From contig CAZIKB010000022.1 in the NCBI GenBank assembly GCA_964539665.1, positions 1 through 63,867 on the forward strand: a DNA stretch of 63,867 bases. The letters are read 5' to 3'. The DNA is from CAZIKB01 sp964539665 (GTDB lineage Bacteria > Zhuqueibacterota > Zhuqueibacteria > Oceanimicrobiales > Oceanimicrobiaceae). The notes under the pieces are model-generated. The model did no database searches and was not told the origin of the DNA. It was given only the letters and a program-made list of their open reading frames with translations. Numbering within the stretch: position 1 is the first letter of the stretch; every line of letters begins with the position of its first letter. A program made the translations under genes and the position numbers. Shown in pieces: positions 34,890-43,513 of this stretch.

Positions 34890-36734
34890 ATGTATTCAAA
34901 AAATATAATCAAAATCTTAATACTTTTACTCTTCGCCAATGTTGGTATTGCCGGCGAGAATATTATGCCGGTGAATCAAATAAAGCCTGGAATGCGCGGA
35001 TTCGGGAAGACTATTTTCAGTGGTATGGAGATCGAAGAGTTTCAATTTGAAGTTATCGAAATCATTAAAAATTTCAGGGCTAAACGGGATTTAATTTTAG
35101 TAAAATTAGTTGGCGAAAAAGTTGAAAAGACTGGCGTGGTTGCTGGAATGAGCGGCAGCCCGGTTTACATTGACGGCAAACTAATCGGTGCACTGGCTTA
35201 CAGTATGGGCATTTTCATGAAGGATCCCATAGCTGGTATAACGCCAATTGAACAGATGCTGGAAATTTTTGATAACGAAAATGTACGTGAAGAGGAACTG
35301 GCATTAAATAGAGGTTTTAATGCGCAGTATCTGGAAATGGCGATTGGGGTCAGGGAATTAAAGATGGGAAATTTTATTCCGCCGCAATTTCAAAAAATCA
35401 AAAATCAAAAGACAGGTTCAGCAGGTATTTTCCCTTTGGCGATACCACTTTTATTCTCCGGATTTGAAAATTCAGTTATTGAATCTTACTCTGAAATCTT
35501 CAGTGGTTTAGGCTTCAAGGTGTTGAATGTTGGCGGGACTTTTTCAACAGAGCCAGAAGAAGGTTTAAGTGTTTTAGAACCGGGGGATGCTTTTTCCGTC
35601 GTGATTGTAGATGGGGATTTAGGACTGCAGGCTACGGGAACGGTGACATATTGCGACGGTGAAAAAATATTAGGAATGGGACATCCTTTTTTAAACAGTG
35701 GCGCAGTCGGATTACCCCTCGGAAAGGCCAAAATATTAACCACGCTTTCGAGTTTAATGGCGTCCACGAAAATGGCTTCACTCACCGAAATTATTGGCAC
35801 TGTTCATCAGGATCGTTCGACCGGCATCATGGGAGTCAGAGGCGAGGAACCTGAAATGATTCCTTTCCGGATAAATGTTCGGTCCAGAGTGAGGCCCAAC
35901 ACCGAATTCAATTTTCGAATTGCAGAAGACCGGAGTATTTATTCTATTACACCTTTTATTTTTCAGATTGTATTAACGAATGCTTTAGAATCAGCCAGGC
36001 TATCCGTTCCCAACCAGACGCTGCAACTTGAAGGTGCGATTCAGCTAAAAGGACAAAAATCCATTATACTGCAAAATTATTTTGCTGGCGGTGTGCCTTC
36101 ATCTTTTTTAACGGATGCTGCACAGGCAGTTGGTGAAATTTCGTCGATTTTAGGCGCATTATTATCAAATAATTTTGAGTTACCTGAAATTGAGTCCGTT
36201 GAGCTAAATTTTACTGCACATCCTAAAAAATATCTGGCATCTATCCAGGGAATTGAAGTGGATAAGTCAGTGGTCAAACCTGGAGAAAAAATTAACATAC
36301 TGGTAGACATTAAAGAATATCAGGGAGAGCGGCATAGAATTCAGCAGACACTTAAAATTCCAGATGATATTGATTCAAATCGTATTCTGCTATTTGCCGG
36401 AAGTGGCAGTAGGCTAACGCAAATTGAATACAGAACTTCGCCACAGGAATTCAGGCCTAAAACATTTAACCAGTTGGTTGATCTGCTTGAAAGTCGGCGT
36501 AAAAATAACTATTTATTTTTTCAAATTCGCGAAAGAAACAATGGTGTTATAGTTGAAGGAGAAAAATTTCCCAGTCTTCCTCCATCTATTCTGTCTGTTA
36601 TGAATTCTCAGAAATCTTCGGGGAATGTTCAATCGTTACGATATCGGGTGCTATCTGAAGAAAAAGCAGAAGTAGAATACTCAATTTCAGGAGGTAGAAC
36701 AATTTGGCTTAAAGTTGAACCAAAAGACGAGTAG
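34890..36734 (+). CDS. Secreted SpoIVB/S55-like protein with reversed motif order
   Basis: 614 residues with a signal peptide (IIKILILLLFANVGIAGE). The text GMSGSPVYIDGKLIGALAYS (86-105) is the serine block of SpoIVB-type S55 serine peptidases, and EKILGMGHPFLNSG (258-271) resembles the S55 histidine block (H265). In SpoIVB the histidine block precedes the serine block; here the order is reversed, implying a circular permutation or two half-domains. The C-terminal half is beta-rich and of unknown type. The next gene starts 5 nt later and encodes another secreted protein, so the two are probably made together. Protease activity is unproven. Confidence 0.7.
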   Translation: MYSKNIIKILILLLFANVGIAGENIMPVNQIKPGMRGFGKTIFSGMEIEEFQFEVIEIIKNFRAKRDLILVKLVGEKVEKTGVVAGMSGSPVYIDGKLIGALAYSMGIFMKDPIAGITPIEQMLEIFDNENVREEELALNRGFNAQYLEMAIGVRELKMGNFIPPQFQKIKNQKTGSAGIFPLAIPLLFSGFENSVIESYSEIFSGLGFKVLNVGGTFSTEPEEGLSVLEPGDAFSVVIVDGDLGLQATGTVTYCDGEKILGMGHPFLNSGAVGLPLGKAKILTTLSSLMASTKMASLTEIIGTVHQDRSTGIMGVRGEEPEMIPFRINVRSRVRPNTEFNFRIAEDRSIYSITPFIFQIVLTNALESARLSVPNQTLQLEGAIQLKGQKSIILQNYFAGGVPSSFLTDAAQAVGEISSILGALLSNNFELPEIESVELNFTAHPKKYLASIQGIEVDKSVVKPGEKINILVDIKEYQGERHRIQQTLKIPDDIDSNRILLFAGSGSRLTQIEYRTSPQEFRPKTFNQLVDLLESRRKNNYLFFQIRERNNGVIVEGEKFPSLPPSILSVMNSQKSSGNVQSLRYRVLSEEKAEVEYSISGGRTIWLKVEPKDE

Positions 36735-36739
36735 GTGCT

Positions 36740-38932
36740 ATGAAATTAATACAATACTTTATTTTTACAATTATCATGTTGTTGATGTTTTCTTTATTGA
36801 CGGCTTCAACACCCATAATTATTACGTTCAATACACAAAAGGATTTTGAAAAAGGTAAGCCGAATGGCGTTTCGATCAGTAACCGGGGCGAAATCTATTT
36901 AGCGCCAAAAATTGAGGCAGTGTTTAAACCGGACATACCGTTTATCTGGGCTGGAGTAGCAGACAGTCGCGGGAATATTTTCGCGGCTGGCGGTAACAAT
37001 GGACAAGTTTTTAAAATAGATCCCGACAACCAATCAAGTGTTGTTTTCGAGTCTGAAGACCTGCAAATATATGCAATGGCAGTCGATAAGCAAAACAACC
37101 TTTATATAGGAACTTCGCCACAGGGAAAGATCTATAAAATTCTTAATGGCAGAAAAACAAATAGTGAAGAAGCTGTATTCTTTGCTCCCGGGCAAGTTTA
37201 TATCTGGTCAATTGCGGTGGACGACCAAAATAATATTTATGTAGCAACCGGTGATAAGGGCAACATTTATCGTGTTGACCAACAAGGAAACGGGACTTTA
37301 TTTTATGAGAGTCAGGATGTTCATATCAGAAAGATCGTCCTCGATGCGCAAGGAAATATCATTGCAGGAACTGCAAACAAAGGTATGATTATTAGAATAG
37401 ATTCGAACGGTCAGGCCTTTGTACTTTATGATTCTCCATTAGTAGAAATTACCGATATTGAAATAGACGGAACCGGGAACATCTTTGCTGCGGCTGCGGG
37501 TGAGTCTCGTCTGAAAAGGGAAATTCCAAGAACGCCGGCAACAGCCCAGTCTGTTGGTGAAAACACGCAAGTCAGCACAGCAGAAGAAGATAGAATTGAT
37601 TTACCAGTTCAACAGATCTCTGCAGAAGGCCCTCCTCGTTTCGGTCAACAAAATAGTGCACTATACAGAATCGAAAAAGATGGCACTGTGAAAACAATCT
37701 GGAGCTCTCGAAAGTATGGAATTTATGCCATAATTCTTGATGATGATGAAAATATTGTTTTAGGAACAGGCGAGCCTGGTCGGCTATTTTCTTTAAAAGA
37801 TGCACGAGAACACACACTTTTGACTGAACTTGAGGAAACGCAAATTACGGTACTCGGGAAAGATTCAGGCAGGAAAAAATTTATTTGTACTTCGAATACC
37901 GGCAGAATATATCGTTTGTCTTCGGAACATATTTCACAAGGAGACTATATTTCAGAAGTGATTGATGCCTCTGTTTCTTCTCAATGGGGCGCTTTAAGTT
38001 GGGAAGCGGAAATACCAGAAAGTACCAAACTTGTATTTTATTCCCGTACCGGGAATACAGAGGAACCAGATAAAACCTGGAGTTCCTGGTCAGAAAGTTA
38101 TACCAATTCATCCGGGCAGTTAATAAGCAGCCCTCATGCGAGGTTTATTCAGTTAAAAGCATCCTTAACTACAACAAACAGTAGATATTCACCCGTGCTT
38201 GAAGAAGTATCTTTTTCCTATCTGCAAAAGAATATTGAGCCGGAGATAAATGACATTTTAGTGCACGCTCCGGGCAATTATTTTCCTAACTTTTCTAATC
38301 AAATGGCAGTGGATTCGCATATAGAAAGCGCGAGTTCATCGAACAACAACAACACTCAGAATCAATCTACCGGACGGAAGACATTTCGTCAAGGCTTTCG
38401 TTCGATTAGCTGGAAAACCAAGGATGATAATGGCGATCAGTTGTCCTTTGATCTGTTTTATAAAGGAGAAGATGAAAATAGCTGGAAGACGTTGGTTAAA
38501 GATTTTCAGGGATTTGTCTATTCCTGGGATAGTGAACTTTTTCCAGATGGGAAATATTTCATCAAAATTATAGCCAAAGATGATCAGTCCAATCCCCCTT
38601 CCATGGCCTTATCTTCTGATAAAATAAGCCCGCTATTCAAAGTGGATAATAGTGGACCAAAAATTTCAGACATTAAAATTCAGGCACAAAAGAATGATGC
38701 AAAGATATCATTTGTAGTTGAAGATGAAATGCTTAATATCAAATCCGTAGAATATGGCTTGAATGCCGATGACTGGAAGTTAGTGTATCCTGTCGATGGA
38801 ATTTGTGATTCGAAAACGGAAAAATTTGAAATAGTTTTAAAATCGTATGTAAAGGGAGTTAATACAATTGTCATAAAGGCCGAAGATGCTTTGGGTAATA
38901 CGGGATTTGGCAAAACTAATATCAAACTATAA
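36740..38932 (+). CDS. Secreted beta-propeller protein with C-terminal Ig-like region
   Basis: 730 residues with a signal peptide (MKLIQYFIFTIIMLLMFSLLTAS). Residues about 60-380 contain repeated blades of the pattern D..GNIY.ATG..G.IYR.D..G (for example VDDQNNIYVATGDKGNIYRV), an NHL/SMP-30-like propeller. Residues about 395-530 form a beta domain (SSQWGALSWEAEIPES), followed after a Ser/Asn/Gln linker by fibronectin/Ig-like strands (DGKYFIKIIAKDDQSNPP). No catalytic motif or T9SS sorting end is seen. It is coupled to the S55-like gene upstream, which suggests partnership. Confidence 0.7.
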   Translation: MKLIQYFIFTIIMLLMFSLLTASTPIIITFNTQKDFEKGKPNGVSISNRGEIYLAPKIEAVFKPDIPFIWAGVADSRGNIFAAGGNNGQVFKIDPDNQSSVVFESEDLQIYAMAVDKQNNLYIGTSPQGKIYKILNGRKTNSEEAVFFAPGQVYIWSIAVDDQNNIYVATGDKGNIYRVDQQGNGTLFYESQDVHIRKIVLDAQGNIIAGTANKGMIIRIDSNGQAFVLYDSPLVEITDIEIDGTGNIFAAAAGESRLKREIPRTPATAQSVGENTQVSTAEEDRIDLPVQQISAEGPPRFGQQNSALYRIEKDGTVKTIWSSRKYGIYAIILDDDENIVLGTGEPGRLFSLKDAREHTLLTELEETQITVLGKDSGRKKFICTSNTGRIYRLSSEHISQGDYISEVIDASVSSQWGALSWEAEIPESTKLVFYSRTGNTEEPDKTWSSWSESYTNSSGQLISSPHARFIQLKASLTTTNSRYSPVLEEVSFSYLQKNIEPEINDILVHAPGNYFPNFSNQMAVDSHIESASSSNNNNTQNQSTGRKTFRQGFRSISWKTKDDNGDQLSFDLFYKGEDENSWKTLVKDFQGFVYSWDSELFPDGKYFIKIIAKDDQSNPPSMALSSDKISPLFKVDNSGPKISDIKIQAQKNDAKISFVVEDEMLNIKSVEYGLNADDWKLVYPVDGICDSKTEKFEIVLKSYVKGVNTIVIKAEDALGNTGFGKTNIKL

Positions 38933-38962
38933 ATTTAAGTAAGAAAGGATGTAACTGCATCC

Positions 38963-39955
38963 ATGGTTGATAGGACATCATTGGAAAGAGTACGGAATTG
39001 TATTAATAGCGGCCAAAGATTTGTAATGACAACACATGTAAATCCGGATGGCGACGGTTTAGGATCGGAAATCGCGCTCGCAGCTTTATTGAATGATTTG
39101 GGTAAGGATGTTTATATTTTCAATAGCGGTCCGGTTTCAGCTAATTACAAATTTTTAGATCCCGATAACAGCATAATGGTATATAATCCAAATATTCATC
39201 GCGAAATCCTATATAGCGCTGATTATATTTTTGTATTAGATATCAGCGACTGGAGTCGTTTAAGAAAAGTTGGAGAGGATATAAGAGATTTAAAGGTAAA
39301 AATAATTTGTATTGACCACCATCCACCGCATGAAAAATTTGGAGATATCAAATTAATAAATGTTGATGCTTGTTCAACAGGAGAAATTATTTATGATTTG
39401 ATAAAATTTTTTGATGCGAAAATTTCTAAGAGAATTGCTGAAGCGTTATACACGAGTATCATCACCGATACTGGTTCATTCAAGTTTTCTAACACCAATG
39501 TCCGGTCATATACGATTTCAGGTGAAATGGTCAAGAAGGGAGTAAGCCCTCAAAAAATTTATCAGGAAATATATGAACGCCAATCAAAAAATAAAATTAA
39601 ATTATTTGCCTATATTTTAAATAATTTACAATTTGAACATGATGATCAGGTAGTGTGGGTGGCGATTACCCAAAAAGTATTGGATGAATTTGGCGCAAAA
39701 TCTTATGAAACTGATGGATTCGCAGATTACCCTCGAGTTGTGAATGGCGTTGAAATCAGTATTATGTTTAGTGAAATAAATGAAGGAAGCGTTAAAGTTA
39801 GTATGCGCTCCAGTGGTAATTACGTGATTAATGGAATAGCACAAAAATTTGGCGGGGGTGGTCATCCATTTGCCGCTGGTGTTTCAATCGAGGGTAACCT
39901 GAATGAAATCAGAACCAGAGTTTTGGAGGAAATGTCCTACCTTTTTAATAATTGA
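38963..39955 (+). CDS. nrnA: DHH/DHHA1 phosphoesterase, NrnA-like
   Basis: A bifunctional nanoRNase/pAp-phosphatase-like enzyme of 330 residues. The DHH domain has HVNPDGDGLGS (H25, D29, D31), the later D in VLDIS and the DHH triplet (118-120); the DHHA1 domain ends with GGGGHPFAAG near residue 298. It likely degrades 2-5-nt RNAs to mononucleotides and may hydrolyse pAp, which would overlap with CysQ (14658). Cyclic-dinucleotide breakdown products (pGpG/pApA) are also possible substrates in this family. Confidence 0.9.
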   Translation: MVDRTSLERVRNCINSGQRFVMTTHVNPDGDGLGSEIALAALLNDLGKDVYIFNSGPVSANYKFLDPDNSIMVYNPNIHREILYSADYIFVLDISDWSRLRKVGEDIRDLKVKIICIDHHPPHEKFGDIKLINVDACSTGEIIYDLIKFFDAKISKRIAEALYTSIITDTGSFKFSNTNVRSYTISGEMVKKGVSPQKIYQEIYERQSKNKIKLFAYILNNLQFEHDDQVVWVAITQKVLDEFGAKSYETDGFADYPRVVNGVEISIMFSEINEGSVKVSMRSSGNYVINGIAQKFGGGGHPFAAGVSIEGNLNEIRTRVLEEMSYLFNN

Positions 39956-39990
39956 GAGCTTAAATTATCATCTTTGACAAATCATTATAA

Positions 39991-41157
39991 ATGCCTGTCT
40001 CAGTTTTACAAATCAATAATTTATTCACTCAAATTCGTTCTCAATTATCTGATTTAAAGCATGAGTTACTTTTTTTCGGTGCTGCCAGTCGAGCAAATAG
40101 TGACTATTTGAATTTTATTCTGAATGTAATAAATTCATTCGGGTTGGAATGCAGACAGTTTGGCCGGGCTGGAATATCAGTGGATATTTCTGGCAATATG
40201 TTAAATTCGAAAGTTGTAGCTATTCGCGTTAAAAAAAATGATTGTGTTAATAAAATTGCACAGGAAGTTCGGCAAAAGTCTAATATCACAAATGAATCCA
40301 TTGAAATAGATGGGATTATTCAAACGGTAATTGGTTTGGGTTTGACAAAAATATTAAGTTTACTGCAAAGCCAGTTGCAAACCAATGTTAGGGTAATTTT
40401 TCAGTTAAACGAAGATGTTAATTCCCAGAATACAAATTCAATGATTCAACAAGGCGTACTTAATCAGGTTGCTGCGATTTATGGTTTGAATTTTCATTCG
40501 ACTGTTCCTCAGGGTAGCGTGGGAATTAAATTTGGACCGCTTATTTCATCTATTGATAATTTCACCCTAAAGTTATTTAAAAGAAATAATTGCAACAACT
40601 TTTCACAAGATGTTGAAAATATTATTCAGATTGCGGCAAACGTAATCATCACGTTGAAACAGACTATTGCAAGAATAATTGATCCGATAAAACCAGCTGT
40701 GATTTGGTTTTCATCAATTCAGAGTGAATCTGATAGTTTTGCAGTTCCACATTCCGTTTTTATAAAAGGTTCTTTTCAGGCCATTGATGAATCTGTTTGC
40801 GAAAAAATACCTGTTATTATTGAAAAAGCTGTTCAAAGTATTACCAGCGCATTTGCGGTAGATTTTGAATTAGAGACTGAAAAAAAATCACCGATATTGA
40901 AAGCTGATGAAACCACGACGCTGCATTTGTTTTCCGCGGCAAAACAGATAATGGGCGAAGACCATGTTGTCAACTTAGAATATCCAACAATGGATTTAGA
41001 GGGATTGACGCCATTCCTTAATATAGCGCCTGGTAGTATTTTACATCTTGGCGCCAGCGATAGAAACTCAAACCAGAGTTTTGATTGTGCTGAAAATGCA
41101 GATATTGTCATTGAAGCTGGTATAAAATCCTTAAGCTGGACAGTACTCAAACATTAA
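39991..41157 (+). CDS. M20-amidohydrolase-like protein lacking metal ligands (probable pseudoenzyme)
   Basis: 388 residues. The order of secondary elements and several landmarks match M20D amidohydrolases (aminoacylase/HipO type): a leading helix with DLKHELLFF, TNVRVIFQLNED where the family has FQPAEE (137-142), GLNFHSTVPQGSVG (165-178) where the family has GLH..P..P.G, and a C-terminal SILHLGAS. But ALRADMDALP is replaced by AIRVKKNDCVN and the HxCGHD segment by IEIDGIIQT, so most zinc ligands are gone. I infer a non-catalytic, perhaps binding, protein. It follows nrnA by 35 nt. The alignment is by eye; distant homology is the main uncertainty. Confidence 0.6.
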   Translation: MPVSVLQINNLFTQIRSQLSDLKHELLFFGAASRANSDYLNFILNVINSFGLECRQFGRAGISVDISGNMLNSKVVAIRVKKNDCVNKIAQEVRQKSNITNESIEIDGIIQTVIGLGLTKILSLLQSQLQTNVRVIFQLNEDVNSQNTNSMIQQGVLNQVAAIYGLNFHSTVPQGSVGIKFGPLISSIDNFTLKLFKRNNCNNFSQDVENIIQIAANVIITLKQTIARIIDPIKPAVIWFSSIQSESDSFAVPHSVFIKGSFQAIDESVCEKIPVIIEKAVQSITSAFAVDFELETEKKSPILKADETTTLHLFSAAKQIMGEDHVVNLEYPTMDLEGLTPFLNIAPGSILHLGASDRNSNQSFDCAENADIVIEAGIKSLSWTVLKH

Positions 41158-41524
41158 CATTTATGAATTTGCCCGCAATGAAGTATTAACAGGACGTAAA
41201 TTTCATTTCCATTTGGATCATATCATCCCTCCACTCAATTGGAAGCCTCGATTCATCAAGGTGAATCCCAAATGAACTTGGGCTTCCAAAGGGCACTTAT
41301 ATTAATAAAAGTTTCCTGGCGTACACCCCGAAGATAGCAATAGTTAATTCGGGTAAACTGAAAACTAATTATCAATATTTATACAAAAGGCAGTAGAATT
41401 ATTAAAATGCAGTAATATCTCTTTTATTTCTTGCATTTAGAGCCAAGAAGAGTTAGTTTTTAATTGCTGTATCTAAACGATGATTGTTAAATAACTAATT
41501 ATTAAAAACTTAGATGAAGTAAAG
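41158..41524. other. 367-bp intergenic region with a palindromic repeat
   Basis: It holds the second GGAAGCC repeat (41241-41287). No gene or clear promoter is otherwise visible. It separates the M20-like gene from the sensor-kinase cluster. Confidence 0.5.
41241..41287. repeat. GGAAGCC palindromic interspersed repeat, copy 2
   Basis: A 47-nt element with perfect inverted ends GGAAGCC/GGCTTCC and an inner CCCAA-TTGGG hairpin. It is the reverse-orientation counterpart of 4756-4803. Confidence 0.75.
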
Positions 41525-42640
41525 GTGGGCCTTATAAAAAAAACCAGAACTGAAGAAGGAATTAGTTTAACAGAATTATCAGATTCCGGTAGTATTTTTA
41601 AAACTGTTTTCTCTAGTATAAACATCCCTGCTGTAATTGTTGATGATGCTGGTTTAGTGATACATGCAAATAAGGCATTTGTTGAGATGAGTGGGGCGTC
41701 TCCAGGATTAGTCAACCAAAAGAAATATTTGGTGGATTTTATTTCCTCTTCAACTAAGCATGCACTTGCTGATTTATTATGCAAATTAAAAGTATATAAC
41801 AATAAACCCGTTACACTTGAAATTCGGCTTGAAGACAGCACGGGCTATGAAAAATTGGTTGGATGTACATTAGATAAGATTGCAAAATCAAAATTATTCC
41901 TCATAACATTTACCGTAAGGAATGATAACCAAAAGTCTTTTGATAATAAACATAAAACGAATGAGTTAGAAAATCTATTTTTACTTATTTCGCATAGCTT
42001 AAAATCTCCTATCGTTTCTATACAAGGTTTCACGAATGTACTAATCGAAAATCATGCCTCCTATAGCGATGAAGAGATCAAATACTATTTAGAAAGAATT
42101 CTAAAAAACAACTCACGTTTAGAAAAAATGGTTCACGATCTGTTGGAATTTTCAAAGTCAGCTAAACGGATAAATACACGCAAGAAAGTCTCATTAAATG
42201 ATATAGTAATGAATGTTTGTATTGATTATCACATTCGAATCAAATCTAAAAGCATTAAAATAAATATACCGAGGCAATTACCAGAAGTGTTGTGCGATAA
42301 CGAAAGTATGGGTACCGTGTTTTGCAATTTAATTGATAATGCCATAAAATATCTTGATTCCAGGGAAAATCCTGAGATTGAAATAGGGTACGAGGACAAA
42401 AATAGATTTTACGTTTTTTGGATTAAGGATAATGGTATCGGTGTTGCTGAAGATTACCAGGAAAATGTGTTTAATTTATTTCAGCGGGCAGAAGCGCCTA
42501 ATCATATTGAAGGTACTGGTGTTGGGCTTGCCATTGTTAAACGAATTGTAGAAAATCATGGCGGTTTGACCAGAATGAGTTCAAAAGTCGGAGAGGGTAC
42601 AACGATTTATTTCACACTCCCGAAATTAGTTGAAAATTAG
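41525..42640 (+). CDS. PAS-domain sensor histidine kinase
   Basis: 371 residues, GTG start at 41525. A PAS domain (about 22-135, with IPAVIVDDAGLVIHANKAF), HisKA with H157 in LLISHSLKSPIVS, and HATPase_c (NLIDNAIKY, DNGIGVA, GTGVGLAIVKRI). No membrane segment, so it senses a cytoplasmic signal. The residue after the phospho-His is Ser rather than the usual Glu, which may alter phosphatase activity. The catalytic half is a close paralogue of the next gene, 14 nt downstream. Confidence 0.92.
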   Translation: MGLIKKTRTEEGISLTELSDSGSIFKTVFSSINIPAVIVDDAGLVIHANKAFVEMSGASPGLVNQKKYLVDFISSSTKHALADLLCKLKVYNNKPVTLEIRLEDSTGYEKLVGCTLDKIAKSKLFLITFTVRNDNQKSFDNKHKTNELENLFLLISHSLKSPIVSIQGFTNVLIENHASYSDEEIKYYLERILKNNSRLEKMVHDLLEFSKSAKRINTRKKVSLNDIVMNVCIDYHIRIKSKSIKINIPRQLPEVLCDNESMGTVFCNLIDNAIKYLDSRENPEIEIGYEDKNRFYVFWIKDNGIGVAEDYQENVFNLFQRAEAPNHIEGTGVGLAIVKRIVENHGGLTRMSSKVGEGTTIYFTLPKLVEN

Positions 42641-42654
42641 ATTCTTGTTAAACT

Positions 42655-43380
42655 ATGAACGAGAATAAAGCGACATATGAAAATAAAGCAAACTTTGGCG
42701 AACAACTGAGTATATACCTTCACACGATAGTCCATGAACTTCGTAATCCATTGGTTTCCATTCAGGGATTCTCTTCTCTTTTAGCAGATAACTTTAGTAA
42801 TAATTTACCTATTGAAGCCACAAAGTATTTAGAGCGCATTATTTCTAACTCAACCCAGTTAGAAAGTTTGTTGACTGATATAACAAAACTGGCGAAAGTT
42901 TCGATCAACGAAACAGATTTTGAAAAAATATCAATACACGAGATAATCTTAGCTGCATTAGATTCGTTCGGGATCGAAACAGACCACAAGGATGTGGAAA
43001 TAAAAATACACCCCATTTTTCCTGAAATTTATTGTGATGTTAAGACTATGATCCAGGTTTATTCTAATTTAATTACTAATGCAATTAAATATGCGCGTGA
43101 TGGCCATAAGCTTAAACTGGAATTCGGCTATTCTGATGATGAGTTGTTTTATAAATTTTTTGTAAAAGACAACGGAGTAGGGATATCAGCAAAAGATAAT
43201 AATAAAGTCTTTCGTCTTTTCGGCCGATTACATAATAAAAGTAATGTGAATGGCACTGGTTTAGGTTTATCGATTGTAAAGCGGATAATTGAGGGTCACG
43301 GGGGAGAGGTTTGGTTAGTTTCCAAAAGAAATACAGGGACCTCAATATATTTTACATTGCCTAAAATGTCTCCATTCTAA
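42655..43380 (+). CDS. Stand-alone histidine kinase core without sensor domain
   Basis: 241 residues with only HisKA (H27 in TIVHELRNPLVSIQGF) and HATPase_c (NLITNAIKYA, DNGVGISAKDNN, GTGLGLSIVKRI). The text closely parallels the kinase half of the preceding gene (SIQGF, YLERI...N, IVKRI..GHGG), so a tandem duplication with loss of the PAS domain is likely. It has no input domain or membrane helix and may depend on partner kinases, for example through heterodimers. Confidence 0.92.
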   Translation: MNENKATYENKANFGEQLSIYLHTIVHELRNPLVSIQGFSSLLADNFSNNLPIEATKYLERIISNSTQLESLLTDITKLAKVSINETDFEKISIHEIILAALDSFGIETDHKDVEIKIHPIFPEIYCDVKTMIQVYSNLITNAIKYARDGHKLKLEFGYSDDELFYKFFVKDNGVGISAKDNNKVFRLFGRLHNKSNVNGTGLGLSIVKRIIEGHGGEVWLVSKRNTGTSIYFTLPKMSPF

Positions 43381-43513
43381 TTAGAGAAGTAGAAACAAAT
43401 CCCATTTACTGTATTAAAAGTTATTAACCAGCACAATCCAACTCATTTTATTTGAATAATATATTCTATATTTCACAAAATTACTCTAAATTCAATCTTC
43501 GGAGGCAGAAACT

